Assembly: GCF_000002235.5 (NCBI RefSeq)
Contig: NW_022145605.1
Coordinates: 1,229,321-1,293,320, forward strand
DNA length: 64,000 nt
From: Strongylocentrotus purpuratus
Lineage: Eukaryota; Echinodermata; Echinoidea; Camarodonta; Strongylocentrotidae
Reading direction: 5' to 3'
The position numbers and the translations under genes are program-made. Below, in pieces: positions 11,401 through 23,723 of this stretch. Position 1 is the first letter of the stretch. Each line of letters opens with the position of its first letter. Below the pieces are notes generated by a model, which did no database searches, was not told the DNA's origin, and saw only the letters and a list, made by a program, of their open reading frames with translations.

Positions 11401-14400
11401 AAAAAGAAAAAGAAACAGTTTCTTGAAAGAAAAAAAGAAAATCCGTACAAGCTCAACGTGGGATTGAAGTTGAAACTTTTCTTTTAATTTTGTTTACTAT
11501 CTCTCCTTACTTTCCCTTCTTTTCGCTTTTCTTCTCACTCCAATCTACCTTTTTTCCTGTATATAATATATACATCTTTGTCATCTTTTATGAGTATATC
11601 ACTACCTCCTTGATCTTTCATTTTGATCAGTATTTTATCGTTTCCTATAGTATTATCCAACATCAATTTCTTTTCACCATTTCTTATTACTGCTTATCCC
11701 TTTCACAGCCTATTTTCCTGATCTCTCTCTCTCTCCCTCTCTTTTTTTTTTCTCTCTCTCTCTCTATCTCTTGCATTCTGATTTTGTATTCCTTCTTTCC
11801 GCCCATCTCTCGGATTGCACAAAGAAAACCAAAAGGATTCTCCCGTGAGAAGTTTGGAGAATTATCTTCGCTCGACTCGGAGCTTGCGGGAGGCCGATGG
11901 GGGAATTAGCGCTGTGCCTTCAAGAAGTTAGACCCCAGGAAAAATTCTATGAATACAATTATGCTGATGAGTTGAGTAGTGATCGGTGTGTAGCCCACAG
12001 GGCATGCCGGCCTTGATCCATCTATACAAGGCTTTTAACCATGTAAGAAATCTGACAGGAATCTGCAAGACAGAAACAAGTTATCCATTCTCCAATGTTC
12101 TTTTTCTTCTTACCTTTGGACAATTTTGAATTGTCATCTCCATAGAAATGGGTATAAAAAGGGCAAACATCAGGAGGAGAAGCAACATCAAGCCATCCAT
12201 TCCCTCCTATCCTAACCCCTTCTAAACACTCATACATACCATAAATACAAAAGGGAAATGCAGCGTTTTACTTAGGGAACAACCAAGCTTTTATCAAAGT
12301 ATTTAAAATAAATGAATTAAAAAAACATTCACTGTTCAGGAGATTTAACTTTCTTTTAAATATCAAACGAAAATACAAAAAAAATAAGAATAAATTCAGT
12401 TTTTAAGGAATAAAGCAAAGGTTACAAGACAGAGGCAACATCTACATGGCCCAATTTTTGGTTCATAATACCGCTGCTGATATTTACATAATTATATACA
12501 ATTGCTGAAATCATAATGGAGCTATTACAGAAAACCTGAACTAAAATTCAAGAGAACTACAACTCCGAATAATAAATAAGCAGTATCTATGATAAATCAA
12601 TAAGAACATTATTTATTTATTAATTTTTCCTTTCATGGGTTGGGAAAATATAACAACAGTAAGCTCATCAACAAGAAGTATGAGAAATGAACAAAGTCTG
12701 AATGATTGAAAGACAGACAAGTGAAAGGGAGCAGGGATTACCGCATCAAGTCAAGACCAAGGAAATAATTATACAAGTTATATGAAAACAAATACCCATT
12801 TGATTGAAACAAAACTGAATTACAAGACAAAGATCAGGCAAAGTTCACACATATTGTAAACTTTTACAAAATACACTAATCTCTCATCTAATTCACTAAA
12901 TTGTTGAGTGATTAAAAAAAAAACACAGAAACCGTACAGGGATCAAATGAAAAGGAAAAGAAAATCAATAGATGTTATTCAATATTTGAAAACTTTCTCC
13001 ATATTAGCATCATGGAAAAACATATGTTTGTTGCAAAACTCTCCCTTTAGGCGATGTACACTATGAAGCCCTATTGACTTACAAGTCAAATGTAATCCGT
13101 GTTCTCATTCTGTTCTCTCATTAGCACTCTCAGCTCCACTATAAGACAAAAGTCTAACTCTAAAGATGTGACACAAAAACAACAAGATTCCGTTCAACCC
13201 CTTACCTTATGGTCAAGAGCATTGACCCCCAGGTAAAACAGACAGAGACCAAATGTTCTCATCATTCTGGTCACTCTTGGTCACTTGTCTTATGTTCTTC
13301 AGATTATCAAGTGTAAATGAGATTTCTCAATAGTTTTTCATTCTCCACTGGCAAGAAAACACTTCAAATCATCCATTTTCTCAGAGATAATATCCATCTT
13401 TGCACTCAATATTCTGTAAATTTGAATCAGTTTTCATCAGTTTAGTTTTTATTTCGTATTTCATATTCACAATCATTATATAAAAATCATAAACAGTAAA
13501 CACTAAGAAATTAAAAGAATCCTTAAAACAGTTATAAAATACAATGATATTAAACCATGATAGTAATATTAGGGTCAAAATAACATTTGAGATGTAAATA
13601 CAATTGCATGGTATTTAAATTGAAATTAGACAAATATATTTGTGGTAAAATATGAGCGAAAATAGTAAAAAGTTAGGCTAGTAAATCGTACATTTCCTAG
13701 CTAATAAGCGAAGTCTATTGTGCATATTAAATTTATTTAATAACAAAATTAAACAAGAGAAGAAAAAACACGCACAAAAGAAGGAGAATAAGAACTGACA
13801 TATCTGTTTCAGTGTACATTAATCAGGATTATATTTGTAAAATCACACATCATAAACAGGGATTTAATTTTTTTTTTTAAAGATGACCAAGTATCACTGA
13901 CCCTTACTGTTCACATGGTAATATTCCAGTGAAAGATGACCTCCGGCCTGTCAGTTAAAAACAGCTTCTATCTATATGCACTCGAGCAAAAAGATGCTGA
14001 AACTGCCGTCTATGCAGATAACAAGATCAAATATTATTAATACACACCTCTTAGCACCTCACAGAATCTTGCAGTCAACAAACCGTTCAACTATTGCCCT
14101 TAAAACAGTTCTAAGAGAAGACATTAAAGATCATTAAAATACTCTGTAGTAACACAATAACTGAAGGATCCAGTTCAAAATATATGCCTATATCTGGAGT
14201 AGAATTTTATATGCAATATAAAAGTGTAGAAGGATAGAGAAAAGCTTAGATTTCATCCACAGAATGAAAAATCGAGATAAAGAGGACGGGGACCTTAACA
14301 AACACTCGATCTCTGATCCATCAATCAGGTATCTTTTTCATGCAAAAAAGTGACATTTCTAATCTCATCTTCCCCCCAAAAGGTAAGGCCGCTCTGGAGA

Positions 14401-15578
14401 TGACGTGGTTCACAGCCTTCCTTCAAAACTTGGCCTCAATTACAAATCGCTAGCTATACCTCATCATACATCTATAAGGGGTAAGGAAATATAAGACTCA
14501 TCATTTGCATGATTTGTTCTCTGAGAAAGAGGCAACCTCTCTGGTGACCAAGACTGAAAATACTCGGATTTAAACTAATTATTTAAAAAAAACTAAGCTA
14601 TAAGAAATATGCTACACTTGGTGCAAAAACAGTGTATGACTGTCAGTTATATATTCTATAGGTATTGCAGGAACAGCATTCTGGCAAAGTAAATTGGGAT
14701 TTGAGAGACAAGTTGAATTTAATTTGAGCTTTATTGATAATATCCTGTGTCATGCAGAATGAACAAATAAATTCTCTAGGATAAAAACATGCTCTGATTT
14801 TGAGCTATTATTTCACATTTGTAGTATAAAAGGTACTGTTCACAAATCTATTTTTAAAGTTAAACAGGTAATGGAAATATTAAGGAAAAAAAATCATTCT
14901 TGACAGTGTATCAAAAGAAAGAAAAACTTGGCCTTTCATACATGTACTTCATTGTATTCTGAGTTCAAATTGACCAAAATTTATGAGAAATGATAACATT
15001 ATCTACCCATCTCTGCTTGGAACTCTTTGCGCTAGAATATCTCACATATGAAATGTCATTAGACACTATGTCAAACTTATTTTCCATTAATTAACTTTAA
15101 GAAACTTTTTCATTAGATGCTTGTTTTTAAATGATATCTCAAACATATTCAAAGCTTTAACATATTCCAATTTACTCGATCTATTAAGTGATTTTTCAAA
15201 GCTATGTGAATTATTGTAACGGAACTTGCTGTCTGTATGGTATATTATAAATACAAATGTCATCCACAGGATCTTGAATGCAAATCTTTTCCCCATAAAA
15301 TACATTGAAGAAGAGAGAAAGGCATTAATTTAAACTCCTTTGCTAATGATAATTTTCTGAGGATAGCCTTAGGGTATACCTGTCTAGTTAAACTCATCCT
15401 AATCCCCAGTCTCTTTCCTTCTAAAGTATCCTCCTTTCTCCATTATTTTCCTTCTATTTTATATGCATCCACTTCTATACCATTACTCTCTATGTTACTT
15501 TCTTGCTTTTTCATATTTTACTTTTGATGAGTACCTAGCCTTTTCTCATCCATTTCTTTCTCGTTTATAAAACTATCT

Positions 15579-15635
<57 letters not shown>

Positions 15636-18378
15636 AAAAAGCCTTTACAAAATTGTTGGGGGTATTCGCTGATAATTTTCCTTAAATGGAGAAGACAATT
15701 TTTTTTTTATTGTATTACAATATCAATTACCTTTTATACACTTTAACAAACAATGAAGGATATACTCCTTTTTATTTTATTTGCTTCATACCTAGAGATG
15801 GGACAGTAAATTCTTCGATCATTTTCCAATCTTATGATCAATACACAACATATTTTGATATCACTTCTAGGAGGCGAGGACTAAACTTAAATATCACTAG
15901 ACCCTAGCCCTTTTTTTGTACAGATGTACAGATTAACTTAGGGGCATCTGCAATTTTTGCAGACTAATTACTCAAGATTGTTTCAAATCTCCTTCCAAAA
16001 TCCAGAGGCCGAGGTAAAGACAAATATTTTCTAACTTTCATCACATAACTTAAATTTTACTCAGCTTCTGCAAGCTCAAACAACAATAACAACAACAAAA
16101 CATTTAGGGATTCATACATTTGTATTGACAATAACTTCACTAGTTATAGTGTCTGAACAAAATTTGCATTAAAAACAAACAATGAAAATGCATGAATAAT
16201 CAAGCTGGTACCGTGAAATCATATGAATGATAAGCAATTTCAAATATTGTGGTGCTGCAAGGGTTAAGCCCTTAAAAAAGAGCAAACGCCATTTTATATT
16301 CACCATAGATTCATACCATCTATAGACCACAGACACCACATACAAATTACAATGGAATCGGATTGCAACCAACCAGATAATTGGTATTTGTTTAGGCCCT
16401 CAAGTAATTGGAACTTGTAATTTTTTCAATTGGTTGTATTTCATTGTGCCTTGTGAAAAGATTCACCTGTCTGGTATTATCGCTGACTACATTGTTTTCA
16501 TTTATTCAATAGGATGAGTCAATTGATTATTCACCTCTCATTCTCATGATCTATTTCTTCTCAAATGGCCTTTTCAGAAAAAGTCTTCTTCTCTATAAAT
16601 TAAATTGAGGATGGCTTTCTTAATCAGGTTAAGTAGTAATACACCAATAAAATCAATTATTCCCAACTTTGGTGACGAAATATGGAAGGTACATTTCCTC
16701 TTTTTTTTTAATTGCATAATATGGGAATCTTTGCAATCTGCAAGGCCACATTTGATTCTCATGCTCTGAAACAATGAAGTCCGTCATGATGAGATATTTG
16801 TGTCCTTCTCACGCCTTTATCAGTATAAATTAATTGCATGCTCCATCGGTGCCCAGTCTGAATGAGATAGGGTCCTACACAGCTAGTATATGCTCTGATA
16901 ATCCCAATCATATATCATTCTTTCCGCTCCATGAAGTATTCCATGATCGCCTTCCTCCGTCCCTGTGAGATAATGTTTTTGATCATGCATAACTGTTTTC
17001 AGTGGTGGTGTATAGAATTGATTGTTTCATTGGTTCAATTCTGCTTTGATTGTCTCAGATCTCAATCATTATAGATTATGTTGTAAATAGACATTATCAG
17101 TCAGGAGATACCCCTTCATAATATCATTCAAATGCTTACAACACAACTATTGCAATGGAAAATGCATGTGGCAGAAAAGTACAAATAATACTGACAAAAT
17201 GTTCTGCTTCTATTGAAAAACAAATATTTGACAGGTTTTTTGACGTATATGTGTGTGGACATCATACCCCCCCCCCAAAAAAAAAAACACCCTTATTTTA
17301 CTAAGAAAGACCCATAGTGCATAAATACATAGTTGAATGGCTGAATAATTATATATTACTGATTAATCTAAAATTATTAAAAAGTGATTTAATTCTAGAG
17401 AGATGACAACATATGACATGTAAAAACTTCTGAACGGCAATGTGAGATAGTGAAGGTGGGATAAGAAGGGAACGGAGAAAGTGGGGAGATGAAATTTTAG
17501 AAACTTCCTGTACAAAATAAGTTGTAAGTCATTAATCACGATAGATTGGTAAAAATAAATAGTGGCTGAAGAGTCTATATTTTAAACATTGTCTTGCCAA
17601 ATTCAGATTTTCTCATCTCTGATAACTTTAGTTATAACTTTGGTTATAACAAAATAAATATTTTCCTGAATAACTAGAGTCTGTATCTTTAACAAACACA
17701 CACAACCAGTATTTCCTCCTTTCCCTTTTATTACAGTGCCAGCTATACACATGCTTTAGCATTAATAGGGACTTGGTAACATTGTAAAGATGAAAGAAAA
17801 TGGTGCTAAGGTAGTGACTTCGATGCTAGATATACAATTAAAGATAATCTGAAAGCTTGAGTGAAAACGAACCATTATTAACGACAAAAATTGGGGAAAA
17901 CTGATCTAATCGATACATTAATTCTCCAAACCATATTATAACAATTTAATTACATTTTAGGTGAATGGAAATCGTCACCATGGCCGTTACCAGAGTTTGA
18001 TGTTTTTTTGTTTTTTTTTTTTGGGGGGGGGGCACATACATGTAATTGATCGACGTCCTGGGGAGGGGTCTAAAAAAATTCAACCGAGTTCCCCCCCCCC
18101 CCCCCCCCCGTGGCTACGTGCCTGATCGTCACAAAGCAATTAATTGGCTCTGTATATCATTCCAGATATTTAAGTGTTGAAACAAAATGAAAAGCCTGTT
18201 TTTTGTCTTATTTTCATGGAAAAACGTTTGGGAAAATTCAAAATGGTTGGGAGAATTTACTGTTAATCACTATAAGAGGGTGTTGACCAGTGACGCCTTC
18301 TTAGAAAACCATTAATATCTTTGTGGTTTGAGAATTTTTTTCAGGAGTTTTCGCATGTTAGAAGGTGAGTACAGAAGA
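5491..18378. other. Long AT-rich intergenic region, no gene supported
   Basis: Frames longer than 100 codons here (7903-8307 plus, 8083-8469 minus, 11490-11909 plus) overlap each other or low-complexity sequence and resemble no family. The end of a possible retroposed unit, an A-rich stretch of ATAAAATCAAAATCAAA form, lies at 7738-7768. Microsatellites: (TC)n at 11720-11768 and 15582-15634. Poly-G/poly-C runs lie at 18020-18032 and 18090-18108. Confidence 0.6.
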
Positions 18379-18820
18379 AGGCAGTGGCAGATCCAGGGGG
18401 GGGGGACCCGGGGGGCCCGGGCCCCCCCCCCCTTGAGAAAAAAATCATGTAAAATCACGTGATTTTTACCTTTTTGGGGGGTTGGGCCCCCCCCCCCCCT
18501 GGCGCTCAAGGGGGGGGGGGGGGGTGCAAATTGATTTTTTTTTTGAGGATCCAAAAAAAAAAATTTGCTCACTACCCCCCCCCCCCCCCCCCCCCCCACT
18601 GAGCGAATTTTTGGCCGGCGCTTTTTTCAAATTTTCGGGAGCAAACAAAAACAAAAAAACAAAAACAAAAAAAAAAAAAAATTGTGCTCTGTACCCCCCC
18701 CCCCCCCCCCCCCCCCCCCCACTGAGCGACTTTTCGGCCGGCACGATTTTCAAATTTTCGGGAGCAAAAAAAAAAAAAAAGTTGGGCCCCCTCCCCTAAG
18801 AAATCCTGGATCCGCGCCTG
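18379..18820. repeat. Poly-C/poly-G rich element with inverted ends and internal repeats
   Basis: It starts AGGCAGTGGCAGATCCAGG and ends CCTGGATCCGCGCCT, an imperfect inverted pair. Inside, a roughly 130-bp module repeats: a C run of 20 or more, CACTGAGCGA, TTTTCGGCCGGC, TTTCAAATTTTCGGGAGCAAA, then an A run. Homopolymer runs of this size are prone to assembly-length errors. Proline- or glycine-rich frames through it are artefacts. Confidence 0.6.
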
Positions 18821-19522
18821 GTAGAAGGAAGATGATAAGTAACATTTCGTACCAAAATTACGCAACTTTTTAATCAACCTTCAACAATGTTACCGAGTCA
18901 CTTTAAGCTTTCAAGTAAATATAAGTAATTCTGGAATTATAAAAAAGGGATTTTAAGTCATCATAAAATGTTTAATTATTCTTTGGATGACAAAAATAGA
19001 GAGTTAGTTCCAGTAATTTCAAAAGACAAGAGAAATCAAGTACAATCCGATAAATCTAATTTCCTGAATTTTTATACTTTAAATCCTTACTCCCAAATAG
19101 GGTTGTTTTACCCTTGGAAAATAATGTAACTCGACCAAATAATCAACGCACTGCCAATAATAATTTGTGTAACACAACACACAGCATGCACCACCTGACA
19201 TGGACTATAAATATGAACCTTATATGAATCTCATGAAACATATGCACATTTTTTGTTTCTTTTCCCTCCTTGAATTCATCTAATAAGCTTTTTGAGATAA
19301 CAGTCATAATGTATTTAAGAAGGAGTAGATGGAGTAGATGGAAACAAGAGACATTTGAAGGTAAAACAATAATTACTCTTCTCTTATAAGCTTTAAAAAT
19401 GTCTTTTCACTATCATAGGGGAAAGAAAGGATGTTTACCTGAGCATCATTATATATTTTGCATAGGCAATAACCTAAATTGATATGTAAACCATTGTCTC
19501 TGACCACTTTTTTGTGAATATA

Positions 19523-20106
19523 TACAGTGCGTCCCAGAAAAAACGAAACCGATAATTATCGATGTTTTATCATAACTTAGTCACATTTATAATTAATAAA
19601 TGACACATATTTGGAAAGCTTAGATCCTCCTCTTTCATTTGATGTAACTCATATGATGCATATTTCACGCATGAAGTCTTTCGTCTACGGCTGATTGTCA
19701 ACGAAACGAAGTTAAGTCTTTTGTTAATTCCGTTTGTTGCTACGGCAGGCAGCCAGTGAAAACGAATTCGTTTATTAAAGTTATGGAAATGCAAGCACTA
19801 CTTTAAACAAACAGAACTTTGTTATTCCTAACCCATTTTTCCTGATTGAGGTGTCATTATGAAAGAGCAGAAACTCAACTTTCTAGAAATGTGATTTTCT
19901 CTTTGAAATTCAGATACCGTCCGCCTAATGACTTTTTGGTTTCCGCTCTTCAAATTGATTTGAATCACTCATGCGTGAAATATGCATCATATGAAAGAGG
20001 AGGATCTAAGCTTTACAAATATGTGTCATTTATCAATTATAATTGTGATTAAGTTATGATAAAACATCGATAATTGTCGGTTTCGTTTTTTCTGAGACGC
20101 ACTGTA
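19523..20106. mobile_element. Long-TIR non-autonomous element (TACAGTGCGTC family), 584 bp
   Basis: Inverted ends TACAGTGCGTCCCAGAAAA and its complement (one change) begin arms of about 160 bp. The arms include GATAATTATCGATGTTTTAT and GCTTAGATCCTCCTCTTTCA on both sides. Flanks are TA on each side, consistent with a TA target. The CAGTG start and TA target suggest a Tc1/mariner-like relation, which is inference. There is no transposase. Confidence 0.75.
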
Positions 20107-21600
20107 TACTTCTTTTACTAACATATATTTTTTGTAATCCTTCACTAATAATTACTTGCCTTGTGTTGTGGTATACAAATTTAAAATGTGTAAAATTCCT
20201 ATACAATGAAAATATATTTGTATATTAAAGCGCAAAATGATACACATGATGGTACCATCAAAATCTAGAAAAATACGTTACATTTCTTTTTTTAATTTAA
20301 TTTAAATTCATGTAATCATTGATTGAAAAGAAAATCCATATTGGTATCAGTGTATGAGACATTGATTATTTATATATTCAGTGATTATAATGAATTCATT
20401 GAGCATAGAAGATGATATACAATGTTGGTCAGTAAATACTCTTTGATGCTCTTTCCTAAGATTTCCTTGATTGCAGCATGATTAATACGTCCACACTCAC
20501 AATAATAACCTGCTCTAAAAATCTTTTTTCTCCAAGTAGCCCAACTGAAAATAAACCAACCTAAATATAAAGTCAAATAACACTTTAGATGTCAATTTCA
20601 GTTATTATTCCAATAAAACTACATTTCTTGGATAAAAACAAATAAAATACCTTCGACTTCCTCTAAGAAATGAAAGGCATCACAAACAACAAATAATCTG
20701 ATAACATGTTGTTTAAATGGTGAATGAATGTGTAGAAATGAATGTGCTAGAAATGAGTTTTCTAATGCCTTATGAAGTGCAATCTACACCGACAATATAT
20801 ATATTTCATAGACAGGCTGTAGCAGATAATAAAAGCATAAGTATAAATAAAATAGATTTAAACAGCAAAGAAGGGCTATCTGGTCATCAATATACTGAAT
20901 GTAATCAGTAGGCTAAAAACATAGGCACCTAAATTATCATGTCATACATCCAAGTCCTATAATGTATTTAATTCAAGTAAATATCAGCAGAAGAGGAAGC
21001 TATGGCTTCCCTTATAAGGAGGTGTATCTTCATGTAGTCTTGAGTACCATTTCAAGAGGAATTGTAGGCCTAATTATTTATTACTTTATGCCCACTTTAA
21101 TATAAAAGTGCTTGATCTCAATTCTCTCTTTTACTGAAGAGACAAGTTCATATAAACACACATCATCTATTTCAACAAAGAGTGAATACCATTGAATGTA
21201 ATTAACATGGTCTGTCTCTTTCCAATTGAAAGCATTCCAACCATATGGCCTTTTCAATTACAATATACGAATTGCACTGGTACCGAGGGTGATACTGCGT
21301 GATGGAGAAACGCCCAAGCTGCGAAGAGTAACGGGGAAGAAATAAACCAATTTGCATGGATACTGATGGTCTACATGATGAGCTACATTGTACTTTTCAA
21401 TGTTTCTATTTCTGTGTCAGTGGTCTGTATTTATTTAAGAGAAAAATATTATAATTGCACAAAATGGAAAGTATTTTCTTATCTATCGTATTAGATCCCT
21501 ATTTTTCAGGACACACGTGTAATTCGGGTGTGGGGGGATCAGTCTTATTCCTCCCTCTCTCCCCTCTCCTTTCCCTTCCCCCTTATACCTCTCCCTGTCC
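20107..21600. other. Intergenic, nothing recognised
   Basis: AT-rich unique sequence without a supported reading frame, repeat or RNA gene. Confidence 0.45.
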
Positions 21601-21613
21601 CTCTTCCTCCCTG

Positions 21614-21616
<3 letters not shown>

Positions 21617-21679
<63 letters not shown>

Positions 21680-21680
21680 C
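21617..21680. repeat. (TC)n(TA)n compound microsatellite
   Basis: A C run, then about 20 CT units, then about 9 TA units. Confidence 0.95.
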
Positions 21681-21831
21681 AGTATTTGTATAATATTTTG
21701 TAGCATTTGTTTGTAATTTTTTATTTGAATTAACTATCTGAAGAAATTAAATTGAAACCGGTCATAGTGAAAAAGAGAAGTATCTCAAGGATTTTTCATT
21801 TCAATTGTTTTCATTATTATTCATATTATAT

Positions 21832-22066
21832 ATACACATCTTTCCTTTCTTATCTGTATGATCAACTTCAAATTTAAGATCGCTTTTTCTAGCGTAGTAT
21901 CTTCTCCCACATCAGAGGTTGATTGCAACACTCCTCCCCCCCCCCCCCCATACACATCTTTCCTTTCTTATCTGTATGATCAACTTCAAATTTAAGATCG
22001 CTTTTTCTAGCGTAGTATCTTCTCCCACATCAGAGGTTGATTGCAACACTCCTCCCCCCCCCCCCC
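21832..22066. repeat. Two-copy tandem duplication, 118-bp unit
   Basis: Copy 1 begins ATACACATCTTTCCTTTC at 21832 and copy 2 at 21950. Each ends in CACTCCTCC followed by a C run of different length. The copies look otherwise identical, so the duplication is recent or an assembly effect at the poly-C run. Confidence 0.9.
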
Positions 22067-22149
22067 AACATCTCTGATATCTTCCATTCCAGCAAGAATG
22101 GCAATTTCAAATGACCAATCCACTGGTAGTCCACTCTGATATTATTGAA

Positions 22150-22411
22150 TTGCGATCAATCAAACACAAATTGGCAACTATATGAGGTATCTCCCCTCCC
22201 ATTTGCTCTGTACTAAAAAAAATTAAGAAATTTCTATTTTCCCTAAAGAAAATTTCCAATCATACATGGAGCCTACATATAATTAGTTCAAATACGTTTC
22301 TATTCAACCCTTGTATGAAACAAATCTTTTCCATCCTCAATATTTAAGAAAACGAAAGTTTATGAAATTGACTGCACAGAGCAAATTGGAGATGACCCCG
22401 CAAGATACCTC

Positions 22412-22412
<1 letters not shown>
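22150..22412. repeat. Fragment related to the 2509-3386 element
   Basis: CAATCAAACACAAATTGGCAAC and the inverted partner near 22385 (AGAGCAAATTGGAGATGACC, GCAAGATACCTCA) match internal parts of the 2509-3386 element. Its end motifs are not seen. Confidence 0.45.
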
Positions 22413-22447
<35 letters not shown>

Positions 22448-23376
22448 TATAAGCACAGATAAAATGTAATTTTTGAAAGATGAGACTTGGACTTTTGGTA
22501 CAAAAAAGAAGAAGACAACATTGAGACCACATCATTTAAGATTTTGTCAAACAAATATATGACAATGAGTTTAATATACTTATAATATATAATACGATGC
22601 CAAATAGCTCTTTACAATTAAAAGAATAGAAAGGAAAAATTGATTTTCAGTTCGATGAAATAGAAGCACTGAGTTGTGACTTCCCATTTTTAGATAACAG
22701 AGGGCAGCATTCCACCAAAAATCATGAGGCTTACAAGAAACTGAAAGGATTTCTTGCTTGCATATCTTAACACATGGATATCATATCAATGTCATAAATA
22801 ACATCATCTTTGTCGCAGTTCCTCCTCTTGTACTATTTCCTATCAAATACATTTATTTAAAAAATCCAACTTGAGAGCTAACAACTATCTACAAAAAGGT
22901 CTAAACAAAGATAAAAGACAGTTTAAATATAAAATAAGCAAAGAAAGAATTTACACCAAATAAGCTTAGGATCCTCCCCCAACCACCTCTAAAATAGATG
23001 ACAGTATTTGGTCACAAGGGGGCGATATTGCCATGTTAGTTGTGATGAGATGATTTAAGGTGATTGCTAAGAGAGACTTTTAGAGACTAGATTGAAGTCA
23101 GCTAGATATCACAATTAAAATGCCTATCTCAACTTGTTAATGGCAGAGGCACAATGAAAAAAATAAATGAAATAACAATACTCCACTGATGAAATAAGTA
23201 GGACATGTATGACGTCTTTAAATGATATAGCCACGGGAAAGGGGCGGGAAGTATATTATCACAAATTGGTTTGTCAGGACGTTACTGTGCAAGTATAAGG
23301 TATATCCTATATCTTACCAAGTAATAATGAATTGTAGTATAGAATTGTGAACATAAAGTGACCAAAAAAATGTGAT

Positions 23377-23382
23377 TTTATT
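23377..23382 (-). terminator. Candidate RBM19 poly(A) signal AATAAA
   Basis: On the minus strand AATAAA lies about 340 nt downstream of the RBM19 stop codon, a usual 3' UTR length. Other AATAAA words occur further on (for example near 22850), so the real site needs transcript ends. Confidence 0.4.
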
Positions 23383-23723
23383 GATGTTTTGTGACTTTTG
23401 TCTGGTTCAAGCTCTCAAAGGAATATCAGCTTTTATATGTGGTCAGTAAAATATGGGGTAAAATAGCTTAAACTTGCCCTACAGTAATAATCAACTTAAC
23501 AGCCGTGCCCTCTTCATGTTAACTCATCTGTTTAGGCCTCTATCAGACCAAAGTGGCCTGCCTCCTAGTCAAAAATAGTCATTACAGAGTACTGAAACCA
23601 GATATCCTTATTATCAGGGGGGGGGGGGGGGTTAATTCCATTCTAAACTCTAGCATGCGTCCACATTGAGGTTGAACCTTATCCCTAATCTACATACAAG
23701 AAGGGAAGGGAATTGTGGGATTG

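Noticed and set aside
18312-18877. Proline- and glycine-rich frames
   Set aside because: Products of poly-C/poly-G runs in a repeat element.
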